64,000 bases of DNA from Agroathelia rolfsii (lineage: Eukaryota > Basidiomycota > Agaricomycetes > Amylocorticiales > Amylocorticiaceae): assembly GCA_018343915.1 (NCBI GenBank), contig JABRWF010000003.1, positions 1,736,001 to 1,800,000 of the forward strand, written 5' to 3'. Both the position numbers and the translations under genes were made by a program. The notes beneath the pieces were generated by a model. That model made no database searches, had not been told where the DNA came from, and saw only the letters and a program-made list of their open reading frames with translations. Positions 45,317 through 57,891 of this stretch are shown one piece after another (the first letter of the stretch is position 1; each line of letters begins with the position of its first letter).

Positions 45317-47244
45317 TGTCAAGAGCACACCTAACTCTTGCCACCAAAACTCAACCAGAGCCTACATCAATCCCTATAAGGTATGGGGTAGCCTATAATG
45401 GCTATTTTATAACTCCCAAGGCCTGGGATGCAAGGATGGACATACCTTGTGTGCTGTCTTTATTCTTACTTAACTCTGAGCTTGCTGATCACCAAGCTTT
45501 ACTCTAGACTTGCAAAGTCTTCAAGCAAGGTCTACCATTGAGATACAAAGTTTCTTATGTATACAAATAGGTGTGTAGGGTCTCTTAGCCTTGATAAACA
45601 CAGGGCAAGCCTTTGTTTACTTTAGGTGCACTGAGCACTATATTGGTTTTGTGTTATTGCAAACACAAATGGTCACCACAAGGGCTGGACCTGTCTTATG
45701 TGTATACACAGAGACTCGCACTAAGCTTGTCTCTTCTGTAAGTAGCATAGAGCATGCCTACAACCTCTAGCACTAAGCCAAGAGGATTTTAGTGGGGAGA
45801 GAGAAATGTCAAGAGCACACCTGACTCTTGCCACCAAAACTCAACCAGTGCCTATATAAACCTCTTCTAAGATGCAAGGTAGCCTGTAATGGCTGTTTTA
45901 CAACTCCCAAGGCCTAGGATGCACAGGTGTACATACCTTGTGCCCTGTCTTAACTATTACTCACTTTAGAGTGTCCCAGTCACTAAGCTTTACTCCAAGT
46001 CCACTGAACTTTCAAGCAAGGTCTACTGTTACAACACCAAAGGTCTTGTATATGCTAATAGGGGTGCAGGGTATCTTAACTGCAACAAGTACAGGGCAGA
46101 GCCTTTACTTGCTTGAGTGTACTAAGCACAATGTTTGTTGTGTTATTGTAGACGCAAATGGTTACTACTAGGGCTAGACCTATCTTATACGCACACACAG
46201 AGACTTGCACTGAGCTTGTCTCTTCTGTAAGCAGCACAAAGCACGCTCACAATCTCCTAGCACTGAGCAGAGAGGATTTGGTGGGGAGAGAGAGAGAGAG
46301 AGAGAGAGAGATAGGGACTCTGAAGATGAAGTTTTTATTATATTAGTTAACTACTGGATACAAAGCACTATTGTGCTTACCTAAAGACAAAGAGAACAAA
46401 TCTGGGGTCTTCAGGTAGAGGCACTACAGGGTTATATACTAATTCTACCTGGTCTGTGCACCTGGTACATGGTCTGTGCATAGAGGTGCTAAGTATGATG
46501 CAATATTGCACTATAGTGAGTCTATGATAATGTTATGTTCTAGATCCATACTATAGACCTGCTTACATAACAAGTTACATGGCTAGTGGTTACATAATGG
46601 CTAGTTATATGATGACTGATCATATGACTTTACTTAGTCATCAGAGTGCTTATGTAATGTTTATGTAATATACATATTATATACCAAAAAATTGAGAAAA
46701 ATCAGGAAAAATTTGGAAAAATACTGAGAAATTCTAAATAAATTTATAATACATAGATTGACTTGTAACAAGAGAGAGAGATAGGGACTCTAAAGACAAA
46801 GGTTTTATTATGTTAGTTAACTATTTAATATAAAGTACTATTGTGCTTATCTAAAGATAAAGAGAATAAATTTAGGGTCTTCAGGTAGAGACACTATAGG
46901 GTTATATACTAATTCTACCTGGTCTATGCACCTGGTATATGGTCTGTGCATAATAATGCTAAGTATAATGTGATATTACACCATAATGATTCTATAGTGA
47001 TGTCATAGTCTAGACCTATGCTCTAGGCCTTGCTTCTATAATATATTACATAACTAGTAGTCACATGAGGGCCAGTTACATGATGACTGGTTACATGACT
47101 TGCTTAGTCATCAGAGTGCTTATATAATGTCTGCTTATATAATATATATATTATATACCAAAAAATCGAGAAAAATCAGGAAAAATTCAGAAAAATAATA
47201 AGAAATTCTAAACAAATTTATAGTACATAGATCGACTCATAACA
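45317..47244 (-). repeat. Gypsy-A solo LTR, inverted, split by another
   Basis: 45317-45806 and 46771-47244 join to 964 bp. Flanks AAGAG and GAGAG agree apart from one transition. Inserted in gag: the 23 bp at 45294-45316 match gag near 21763-21785. Confidence 0.88.
45807..46770 (-). repeat. Gypsy-A solo LTR nested in a Gypsy-A LTR
   Basis: 964 bp, TGTCAAGAGC...CTTGTAACA, flanks AGAAA and AGAGA (one transition apart). Same orientation as its host, giving two LTRs head to tail. Confidence 0.88.
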
Positions 47245-49183
47245 GAGAGGATAAATATCAAACTCAGATGTATCATTACAGATTGGAATAGAGATATGTC
47301 TACCCTCCAACTCCTTATAAGTACTGTGCACAATGTAGAAGTAAATCTTATGAAAGAAGAAATATTATCCAATTAGAGATATTGGTATAACAATAACCCA
47401 TAAATAGATCTCCAGCATAGTAATCCAGATACAATGGATATTTCTACAACAATCTTGGGAGGGAAACCCAAGTCATTAAAAAACTCATTCATAAGTGTAA
47501 AATCTGCCTAGCAGTCCTCCCTATTGCAAGTAGCTACAATACAAAACCAAAATGCTACAATATCTAATAACCCCTTCTGATAAAATAACATTGTATATTA
47601 CAACTGTCAGAAGAAGAGATATATTGTATGGGATTGTCAAAGCCCCAAAGTAGACAGGGTTAAAACTAATAACCCCTTTCAAAAAGTGGTGGCAGCTTTA
47701 TTGACAACACTAATGTCCACTCCTATAGTGGGTAGCCAGAGCTTATCCACTATGACATAGTAAGATATACTCAACATGCTACAAGAACAAGGCCAAATAA
47801 TTGCAGCCCTTAAAGAAAATTGGGTTTTTAGAACAGTTAGAGTATAAAGCCAATGCTTCTGACCAATATGTATAAAATAAAATTTCTTCCTTTTCTATTT
47901 CCTCTTTATTTTCAATCTCTTCTTCATCTGTACATAGTGTGAATAGACAACACCTAAAAATTCCCCTTATATTCTATAGACATTTCTTTACAATTTCTTT
48001 ATCTGCAATGATTGATTCTAGTGCCTTCTCTACATTTATCAATAAAAAATTCATAGAAAAAAATAAGATAAAAACATTAAAATTACAAAAACAAAATCCT
48101 CTATACAATATAGACAATTCACTCAATGCAATAAGCTTTATTTCTGAATATGTAATTCTTTTAACCCAGATTAGTATGGAATAACAACGTTTGGTATTTC
48201 TAGTAGTAGATATCAGTATAGAAGATGTAATTCTAGGTATTAATTGGCTACAACTAGAAAACCCCCTCATTAACTGGAAAAAAGGACATATAACTTTAAT
48301 GGACAATTTGCTAAAAGATAAGGAATATAAAAAAATTAACAAAATCATAAAAGATGAGGACTCTCCTCCACAATTAGCTGCAACTTTGGGCTTGCCACCC
48401 CAATACCAGAAATATACCAAGGTCTTCTTGGAAATAGACCCTCAATGTTTTCTAACCAGCAAACTATATGATCATAAAATAGAACTGGTAGAAGGAGCTA
48501 AAATGAAGAGAGCTAAGGTATACCTACTGTCAATCCCGGAGCTGAAGGAGTTAGATGCATACCTAGAGGAAAACCTGGCTAAAGGATATATAAGGAAATC
48601 CCAAAGCCCTTACACCTCTTTATTCTTCTTTATTCCTAAAAAGAATAAAAAACTTAGGCCTATAGTGGATTATCAAAGACTAAATAATATCACTATAAAA
48701 AATTTCTATCCACTTCTGCTCATTTCTTCTATTGTTGATGGACTCTCAAGGGCCAAAATATTTTCCAAGTTAGACTTGCAATGGGGATATAACAACGTAC
48801 TTATAAAGAATAGACACCAAGAGCAAGTAGTATTTATAACTCCTTAAGGACTATTCAAACCCCTAGTAATGACATTTGGTCTATGTAATGCCCCAGCTAT
48901 ATTCCAAGCTATAATAGATGAAATATTTATAGACCTAATTGTGTAAGGGTTAGTATACATATATATTGATGATATCATTATTGCTACTGCCAAACTAGAA
49001 GAACACCAATAATTAGTATATAAAGTATTTAAATGGTTAGCAGAAAATAACCTCTTTGCTAATTTGGATAAGTACTTGTTTAAAGTACTAGAGGTGGAAT
49101 TTCTAGGAGTAATCATTAGTTACAACTATGTATAAATGACCAATGAAAAGGTACAAGCAATCCTTAACTAGCCAACTCCTATA
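47245..49183 (+). pseudogene. Gypsy-A#3 gag, protease and RT
   Basis: Gag aligns with 21786-22330. The protease motif reads DSSAF instead of DSGAS near 48013. RT is the best preserved part (48191-48843, KGYIRKSQSPY, FFIPKKNKKLRPIVDY, LQWGYNN) and continues through a TAA at 48844 to YIDD near 48963. LTR-D interrupts after the ~49180 position. Confidence 0.88.
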
Positions 49184-50106
49184 TGTCATGAGATCCTCAT
49201 AACTTAGCCAAACCTAACTAGACTAGCCTGGAAGGCTGACAAAGGAACCATACTAATATCTTTATCCTCCTCTAGCTGGGAGGTGCTATCTATGTTTTAA
49301 GACCTGAATGCAAGGTCTCCCACAAGTAAGGTCACTTTCCTAAGCAACACTCAATAATCTAGTATCTTTACAGTTCCTTAACTAGATGGGACTTGTTTAT
49401 ATCCCCTTAACCTTAGGGTCCAGGTGTATTATAATGGTAGGAAGAGTGATAAAACACACAAAAGAGAAAGTAGGGATAAGTGTGAGTGAGCACCACTAAG
49501 GGACAAGGCATAGCACAGCTCATATAGGTTGCTAACTAGTACACTCCTCTTACAAGCTCATATAGGTAGCTGCAAGAGAAGAAGCCCAAAGAGACTAAGA
49601 TAGAGTACTAAGCACAGAGCAAAGTACTAAGGCAGACAAGTAATAAGGGCAGAGACAAAGACAAAGTGGTCAAGCTGGATTGTAAAGGCCCTAAGGGCAG
49701 GCCTTTATATACTAGTTACAAGTATTCTAAGAATAGTTCTTAACTCCACATCAAGGGAAATAGAAGAAAGGAAAGGAAAAGGATCAATGGAGTTAGAACA
49801 GAAGTATAGTATGAGAAAAGATCAAAGATGAAAGAAGCATCAATGATTAAAGAAGGAAATCAATGATGTACATCAAAAGATTTAGAATTATATCTAAATG
49901 TAACATAGTACCATGTAAACAATACAACAAGAAACTAGAAAATAAAGAAGTATATCCTGTATACTTAAATCAAAAGATAAAAACATAAGAAAAATAGAGA
50001 AAAATAAGGAAAAATTAGAGGCATACTGCCAACCCATAGAAACATATCTTTTTACACAGAAAATATATTAGCCATCCTACAATAGCATGTCTGCCATCTT
50101 ATAACA
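49184..50106 (+). repeat. LTR-D solo LTR
   Basis: 923 bp, TGTCATGAG...TTATAACA, perfect duplication CTATA (49179-49183, 50107-50111). Confidence 0.93.
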
Positions 50107-50111
50107 CTATA

Positions 50112-50595
50112 ATTGTCAAAAATATATAAAAGTTTAGAGGTCTAGCAAACTACTACAGGCAGTTTATTAAGGGCTTTAGTAATATTACCAAGCCTCTAGA
50201 TAGACTTACAGACAAAGGTACTTGAAAATGGGAAAAGAAGGAGCAGAACTTATTTGACAAGCTTAAGAAAGTATTCACTACAGTATCAGTGCTTGCAATC
50301 TATAATTACTAGAAAGCAAGTTGAATTGAAACTAATGCCTCTAGTTATGCTACTGGTGGAGTATTCTCCCAATTGCAAGATAATGGTGAATAGCACCCTA
50401 TTGCCTTCCATTCCAAATCTATGGATGATGCTCAATAAAATTACAACATCTGGGATAAGGAAATACTAGCAATTATCCAAGCATTGGAAGAGTGGCAACA
50501 TTATACTATTGGGTTACCTAAACCAATAGAAATCTAGTCTAATCACAAAAACCTAGAATATTAGGCAATAAGTCAATATCTTAGTTGGCAACAAG
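50112..50595 (+). pseudogene. Gypsy-A#3 RT end and RNase H
   Basis: Readable in pieces: FRGLANYYRQFIKGF near 50130, IETNAS near 50326 (catalytic Asp now Asn, a G to A change) and DKEILAII near 50455. Several TAG codons replace Trp. Cut by a Gypsy-B-family LTR. Confidence 0.82.
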
Positions 50596-51450
50596 TATTA
50601 TAGGTACACCTAGACTCTCCTGATTTTTCTCTATTTTTCTCTATTTTTCTTGTATTTTTACAATTTATTTTCCATTTTCTACATCTCTTTTATTATTTAT
50701 TGGTCCAACAAGGCAAAGAATCACATGGTGCTTGGTCACATGACTGGCCATCATAGTTTCCTTGTACCAGTGCCTATTTAGTAAGCACAGCCTAGATTGT
50801 TCTATTGTTAGGCTAAGGATTACTCAGCATAATACAACAAGCGCACTATCATACTCAGTCATCCATTTGCACTATTATTAAAGCTTTCCTTGTTATTTCT
50901 GAGAGGCTATGCATAGACCTTAGCACAGCCCTTGTTTATGTATATAAGGACCCTGTAACACTCCCTAAAGGCCTTAGCTTTGACTTTTTGCCTTTAGGTG
51001 AGTAGTAGCTCATGTAATAGACATGCTTGCTAATAAATTTGCCTTTAGGCTTATTGTCCTAGTACACACACCCTCTTTTGCCCTTCTAGTGTGCTTAGTC
51101 AGCCTCTAGATTGTATAAAGACTAAGTAAGTGCTCTCTACTTTATACATAAGCCCCCCTCTCTTCTATGCCCTCTCCCCCTTTTTTGCCAAAAGTCCCTA
51201 ATAAATCAAGGGTATAAGTGTAACTTAAGGGTCTACCCCTTTAAGATAAGCCTCTAGACATTGCAGAAGTATAGAATTACATACCACTATTATAAAAAGA
51301 AAATGCGTCATTAACAAATGGTAGCCCAGCAGAAAGTCTTAAAGACTCAGAGTACGCCAGGAGACTTATTAGTGGTACAACATATGCTTTGTGGTATAGT
51401 GGGTGTGATCACTTCTGTTATTGAGGTAGTCAAGAGTGTGAGCCTTGACA
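50596..51450 (+). repeat. Gypsy-B-family solo LTR
   Basis: 855 bp in the opposite orientation to the other copies. Flanks ACAAG and ATAAG differ by one C to T. Confidence 0.9.
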
Positions 51451-51455
51451 ATAAG

Positions 51456-53184
51456 CATATTAGTACTAAATCATACAAGAGTACAATTTTGTGCTATGTT
51501 ATAAAAAGGGATCCACTAATGGGAAAGCCAATACCCTGTCTTAATGACTAGATTTTTATAGGGAAGATTCACAGGATAACCTTAATATTACAGTACTACA
51601 ACCTTCCCACTTCAAAGTCATAGTAGCTAAGAGAGGACATATCTCAGTTGAAGGAGGAAAGGAGATCTTGGCAGATATTAAAAGGGAGAGCACCAAGCTG
51701 CTAAAATCCCTTTACTAGATTATCAAGATTGATCCAAGACAGATTACTCTAGGATTACAGGATTGGGAAATAGAGGATGGCCTAGTATTATACAGAGAAA
51801 AAGTATTTGTGCCTCTAAAAAAAGAAATAAAAGAAAAAATTATGGCAAAATACCACAACTCTGCTTTAGCAGGCCACCTAGGACACACTAAGACTTTGGA
51901 ACTCATTAGTAGAAACTATTACTGGATTAACATGACAAAAGAAATAAACCAGTATATAGATTCCTGCTTACTCTGTTAAGCAAACAAACCAAGTCAATAA
52001 GTACTACCTGGACTCCTCCAACCACTCCCTGTGCCTAGAAAACCATAGGAGCATGTAACATCAGACCTTATCATTAAACTACCTAAGTCATATGGCTTTG
52101 ACTTGATTTTAGTAGTAGTAGATAGGCTTACAAAACTGGTACATTTTATACTAACCAATGAAAGCATTTCTACCAAAGATGTAGCTAACCTCTATATTAA
52201 AAATGTATTCAAATTATATGGTACTCTATCAACATGGACCTTAGATTGTGGACTCCAATTTGCTAGTCAAGTGATGAAAGATATACATGCTAGTCTACAT
52301 ATCAAAATAGCTTTGTCTACTGCTTATCACCTATAAAGTGATAGACAAACTGAGTGTATAAACTAAGAAGTAGAACAATACCTTCAAATCTTTTGTAATC
52401 ACTGATAAATAAACTGGGTAGACTGGTTATCCTATGTGGAATTTATGCATAACAATAGGAAAAATAAAAGTATATGTTCTAGTGCTTTTGAGCTTACCTA
52501 TAGTTATGTCCCAAATTAGAAAGCCAAGGATGTCTAGAACCCTACTCCAGGAGCCTTTAATTGGACTGAAAATAAAAAGGAAGCACAAAAAGAGGCACAA
52601 GCAGCGTTGAAATTAGCAAAGGAACAAATGGAATAATCTTATAATAAAGGAAAAAAGATGTTCCCAGATCTTAAGGAAGAACAGGAAGTGTAGCTTAATA
52701 CACAAAATTTGAAACTTAATAGACCATCCAAAAAACTAAGTCAAAAATAGATTGGACCCTATAAAGTGGAAAAGAAGCTAAATGACCTAAACTATCAGCT
52801 AGATCTTCTAGAAAACCTGAAAATCCACAATGTATTTCATATATATCTACTTAAACCACACCACAACTCTGATTGACACTAAAAACCTTTGCCTCTAGTA
52901 GAAGTGGAAGGAGAAGAAGAGTACAAAATGGAAGAGGTACTCAATTCCAGATTATATTATGGAAAGCTAGAATTCTTGGTTACATAGAAAGGCTACCCAG
53001 GAGAACAAACCTAGGTCTAAGAATCAGATATATATATAAACAATGCAATAAGAGATTTTTACAAAGCCAATCCTAGTGTACTGAGGAAGATTAGCATAGT
53101 TATATTTGGACTTCTACCTTTTCAAAATTGGGATAACCTGACAGAATGGCAACCCAAGGTAGATTGCCCCTAAAGGAGGGGTAA
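51456..53184 (+). pseudogene. Gypsy-A#3 integrase and chromodomain
   Basis: The HHCC box is near 51850-51980 (HNSALAGHL, then CLLC). The DDE core (SDLIIKLPKS) is near 52060-52340. A GPY/F-type module is near 52750, and the chromodomain (GEEEYKMEEVLNS) near 52900-53080. Polypurine tract AGGAGGGGTAA lies at 53174-53184. Many TAG or TAA stops. Confidence 0.85.
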
Positions 53185-54428
53185 TATTACAAGTCACTTA
53201 TTATATTATAAATTTATTTAGAATTTCTTATTATTTTTCTAATTTTTCTTTGATTTTTCTCTATTTTTTAGTATATAATATGTATATTATATAAATAGAC
53301 ATTATATAAGCACTTTGATGACTAAGCAAAGTCATGTGATTAGTCATCATATGACTGGCCATTATGTGACCACTAGTTATATGACTTATTATGTAATAAA
53401 GTCTAGACTATAGATCCAGATTATAATACTATCATAGACCCACTATAGTGTAATATCACATTATACTTATCACCTCTGTGTACAGACCATGTACCAGTGC
53501 ACAGACCTATTGAACTATGGTAGTTCTTGTGTTGTATAGTGTGGCTATATGCTAGCTCACAAGTTACCTATTATGAAGCAAACACTTACTTGTAGAGAAA
53601 AGTGCAGGCTTGGGGTGTTTCCTAAGAATAGGCAAAGTTTCCTAAGTAGGAAGCGGTTAGTAACTGTGCTATATAAAAGATAAGATATAGCCAGTATCTC
53701 TTTGAGACTACCTACTTTATTTCCTTAAGGAAATGGCTTCTGATCTTGTCTTGTAGACTTGGTAAGTCTGGGGTGAAGTTAGTACTCTTGGAGCTAGTCT
53801 TGTAGACTATTTAACTCACTATTTTCAAGTGAAATAACTTATATTTTACAGCTGATTTAGCTAGGGTTTATATACTACAAAATATTCTAATTTCTGAATG
53901 ATTTGTAAGCAATGTCTTTGCTTAAGTAATCTGCTTGGTAAGTAAAGAGTGTAAGGTTTATGCTGACAAATCCACTCTGTAAGCTAAGTATAGTATTTGT
54001 AAGCAAATTGAATATTTAAATGAATAGGAAAGTGATATTAGTAATATCTCAAATATTACTAATGTCTTTAAAGCTGATTACTAATTTATTTATGTGATTT
54101 ATAAGCTGATTTATAATTACAATTGTGTATTAGTAAGTAAAGTGAATTGTTTAAACAAAAGATATTTAAAATGAATATTTAAATGATTTTTAAGAAATGA
54201 ATATTGAAATATGAATATATTTTGGAAATATTCAGAATAAAGTGAATGAATAATTGCTTTATATCTCTACAACTAATGGTTGTAAATTCTTGAAATAAAT
54301 AACAGTAATAGATGAGATATAAACTGATTTATTGAAGTGTTCATTGGAATATTTAGAAAGATTTGATATATTGAAATATATATATCTTTCAACAAGACCA
54401 GGTAGAAATAGTATATAACCCTGTAGTG
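53185..54428 (+). repeat. Gypsy-A#3 3' LTR, partial and split
   Basis: 53185-53507 and 54400-54428 are the first ~350 bp of the LTR. The remainder is replaced by an inverted Gypsy-A LTR. Confidence 0.85.
53508..54394 (-). repeat. Copia-1b-type solo LTR
   Basis: 887 bp, reversed, TATTGAAC...TTTCAACA, duplication AGACC (53503-53507, 54395-54399). Confidence 0.92.
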
Positions 54429-55753
54429 TATCAAAAGCACACCTGACTCTTATTACCAAAACTCAACTAGAGCCTACGTTAACCCTTGTAAGGTATGGGG
54501 TAGCCTGTAATAGCTATTTTACAACTCCCAAGGCCTAGGATGCAAGGATGTACACACCTTTTGTGCAGTTTCCACTATTACTCTAGATAGAGCTTTGCTG
54601 TCACTAGGCTTTACTCTAAGTCTACTAGACTTTCAAGCAAGATCTACAGTTTGGACACCAACTGTCTTGTGTATATAGATATGCATGCAGGGTATCTTAG
54701 CCTTAATAAACACAGGGCAAGCCTTTGTTTACTTAAGTGCACTAAGTACTATGATATTTATGATTGACAGCTACAAGTGGCTAGCATAAAGCCTGAGCCT
54801 GTATTATGCAGTATACACGTAGAGGAGTACTAAGCAGCCTCTAAACAATAGGTAGCACTGAGTATACCTATTACCTCTTAGTATAAAGCAGAGAGGATTT
54901 TGTGAGGGAGAAAGGGAGAGAGGGGACAGGCTCTATAAGCCTAGAGTGTCAAGAGCACACCTGACTCTTATCACCAAAACTCAACCAAAGTCTACAGAAA
55001 CCCCTTAAAGGTATAGGGTAGGCAGTAAGGCCTTTTTTACTCTTCCTAGGACTTAGGATGCAGGGGTGTACACTTCTCTGTGCCCTGTCTCTACTCTCAC
55101 TTAAACTCAAGCTTTTCTATTACCAGGCTTTACTCCAAGTCTACAAGACTTTCAAGTGAGGTCTATAGTCAAGACACAAGTTTTCTTGTGTATGCAGATA
55201 GGGGTTGAGGTATTTTAACCCTAGCCAACTAGGCATAAAGCTTTTATTGGGGCAAGTACACTAAGTACAATGTGGTTTTATGTTATTGCTGATACAAATA
55301 GTTACCCAGAGGGCCAGACCTGTCTTATACATGCATACAAGGGTAGCACTAAGCACACCCTTACTACAAGTAGCACTAAGCACACTTATAACCCCCTAGC
55401 ACAAAGCAGAGAGGATTTGGAGAGGGAAGGAAGGGGGAGATAGGCTCTAAAGACAAAGTTTTATTATATTAGTCAACTATTTAATACAAAGCACTACTGT
55501 ACTTACCTGAAGACAAGGAGAACAAATCTGAGGTCTTTAGGTAGAGACACTATAGGGTTATATACTAATTCTACCTAGTTTGTACACTTGGTATATAGTC
55601 TATGCATGGTAATACTAAGTATGATGTAATATTGCACCATAATGAATCTATAATGATGTCATAGTCTAGACCTATGCTCTAGGCCTTGCTTACATAATAT
55701 GTTACATGACTAGTGGTCACATGATAGCCAGTTATATAATGACTGGTCACTAA
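54429..55753 (-). repeat. Two partial Gypsy-A LTRs in tandem, inverted
   Basis: The first starts TATCAAAAGC at 54429 and breaks off at 54946. The second starts TGTCAAGAGC at 54947 and is cut near 55750 by the Copia-3 LTR, inside the region of repeated TGACT motifs. Confidence 0.85.
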
Positions 55754-56103
55754 TGAATGGCGCTAGTCCTTAGACCAGCAGCGTATATATCTGGCCGCTA
55801 CTATACTGTATACTATTATATATGGTATACTACTACTATTATACTTATATACTATACTACATACACTACTAATATATATATTAGACTTACATGGGTGAGG
55901 ATGGATAAGTGGTAAGGCTTATGTATATGTATGGGTGTAAGGTAGTAGTAATGGTTCAGGTATGAAAACTGTTATCATTAAAGTATGTTACTAACTTGTA
56001 TATATAGTCTACTTTAATCTCCTACTGAATATTGGAGCTCCGCTCCAATTTCCCTTATTGTGTCTTTAGCACAGCCACTAGGGCGTTCCATATAGTTGTA
56101 ACA
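55754..56103 (-). repeat. Copia-3 3' LTR
   Basis: About 350 bp. The element strand starts TGTTACAAC directly after the purine tract AAGGGGGAG and ends CCATTCA. Contains long alternating TAT/ATA stretches. It looks unlike the other families and keeps several CpG sites. Confidence 0.65.
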
Positions 56104-56165
56104 CTCCCCCTTATTCCGCACAGTCTCTATTGTTTGATGCGCTAGGACACCTTATGCTAAAGAGT

Positions 56166-56971
56166 CAGCTCTAGGAATTCAAGTCCAGTAAGAAGCTGGT
56201 ACTTATGGAAGTTGTTGAATGCCAGGTTCTTTGTGAATATGTTGGCAGGGTTAAGGTTCCCTTCTATAAAGAAGACTGCAACCTTTCCATCTTCAATGTA
56301 GCTTCTGATGTGATAGTATTGTGTATCAATGTGTTTTGACTTCTAATTTGTTACATCGTTTGCTGCTAAGAAGTTGGCATCTATGTTGTCACAGTACACT
56401 GGCGTTGGAAGGAGCATGGGTAGCTTGAGTTTGGAAAGGATGTTCTGAATCCATAGTGCTTGCTTGGCATAATCTGACACTGCTATATATTTGGCTTCAG
56501 TCAAAGAAAGTGCAACTGTGTATTGCACATATAACTTCCATGAGAAGATTCTATTTACCAGCATAAATATATTGCTGGTAATGAAGCGACGGTTCTTGGG
56601 GTCATCAGCATAGTTAGAGTCTGAATAGGCAATTAAGCCACTATCAGAGTCCTCGTCGTAAACTAGCTGATAGTCTTTTGTCATCCATAGGTACTTTGTT
56701 ATAAATAGCGCTTTGTCCAGATGCTCTTGTATTGGGTTAGCGGCAAATTGTGCCAGCTTAGTCACCGCAAAGGCTACATCTGGGCGTATACCTAGCATGA
56801 TATAAAGAAGACTTCTAATTATAGATTGGAAGCGCTATTAGAGTTTGGGATCTGTTTTAAGATCAACCAGTGTTTGAGTGGGCCTATAGCTATCCAGCAG
56901 CAGTGTATACACCCTTCTGTAGTTGGTAAGACTAAACCGCTGGATAATTTTTTCCAAATATGGAATCTAAT
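56166..56971 (-). pseudogene. Copia-3 RT end and RNase H fragment
   Basis: The element strand reads the RT C-terminus (IPYLEKIIQRF ... LLYIMLGIRPDVAFAV), then RNase H (LIAYSDSNYADDP, EAKYIAVSD, VYCDN, KSKHIDTQYYHIR) to the TAG at about 56166. Stops occur near 56820 (TAA TAG) and 56343 (TAG). The 5' part is gone, cut at 56972. A third Copia lineage, distinct from Copia-1 and Copia-2. Confidence 0.85.
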
Positions 56972-57024
56972 TGTTAAACTATTGTAGTTCTTGGGTTGTA
57001 TAGTGTGGCTATATGCTAGCTCAC
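56972..57024 (-). repeat. Copia-1-family LTR fragment
   Basis: 53 bp starting TGTTAAACT and matching the reversed end of the Copia-1 LTR. Interrupted by Gypsy-B; the rest should lie beyond the window. Confidence 0.8.
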
Positions 57025-57880
57025 TGTCAAGGCTCACGCTCTTGACTATCTAAACAACAGAGGTGACCCCTACTCACACCACAAACAGAACAATGTACCG
57101 CTACTAGGTCCCAAAGGTGTACTCCAAGTCTAGAAGACTTTCCACCAAAGGCTACTGTTGGCTAATGACTTGTTACTGCTTGCTTAGTAAAGAAGGGAGT
57201 GCTAAACACTCTGAGACGCTTAGATTCTTTCTTAGAGGGTAATAACCCTAAGTCACACTTTGCCCTGATTTATTAAGGGACTTGATATAGAGAGGAGGAG
57301 GCAGGCAATATAGCCTGTTCTATGGCTTGCTTAGGTCCTTATACAACCCCTAGGCTGACGAGGCACAAAGGGAGGGCAAGGGTGAGAGGGCTAGGACGAT
57401 GAGCCTGAAGGCAAATGTATTAGTAAATAGTAAAGAGAGATGTACATGCTTATTTACTCACCTGAAGGCAAAAGGTCGAAGCTAAGGCCTTCAGGGAGTG
57501 TTACAGGGTCCTTATATAAGTTTCAGGGGTGGTCTGTGCACTTCTGAATGGTCTGTGCACAGAGACAGAAATAGAAAGGAATGCTAAACATAGTACAAAT
57601 GGATGACTGAGCATGATGGTGCAATCATTGCATCATCAGCTGATTGATCAAGAGTCTAGACTTGGAATGAACTAGAAGGGTCTAGACTCTGTTTACTAAT
57701 AGGTACTGGTACAAAGGTATAATGATGGCCAGTCATATAACTAAGTACTCTGTAACCAATTGTCCTAGGCGGTCTATTATGAATAAATAATGTGTAGAAA
57801 GTCCAAGAAAAATCGTAAAAATACAAGAAAAATACAGGAAAATAAAGAAAAATTAGGAGAGTCTGGGTGTACCCATGACA
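57025..57880 (-). repeat. Gypsy-B 3' LTR
   Basis: 856 bp, TGTCAAGG...CATGACA on the plus strand. The adjoining polypurine tract (AAAGGGGGTAA on the element strand) is at 57881-57891. Confidence 0.95.
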
Positions 57881-57891
57881 TTACCCCCTTT

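Larger units (their letters stand above)
43723..54428 (+). mobile_element. Gypsy-A#3, rearranged and interrupted
   Basis: Starts with a partial Gypsy-A LTR and resumes with gag at 45294. The second half of the 5' LTR, the leader and the first half of gag are missing. Insertions are inverted Gypsy-A LTRs, LTR-D, a Gypsy-B LTR and a Copia-1b LTR. The 3' LTR is also incomplete. Confidence 0.85.

Noticed and set aside
46286..46311. (AG)n run as an independent repeat or regulatory array
   Set aside because: It is the reverse strand of the (TC)n tract found at a fixed place in every Gypsy-A LTR.
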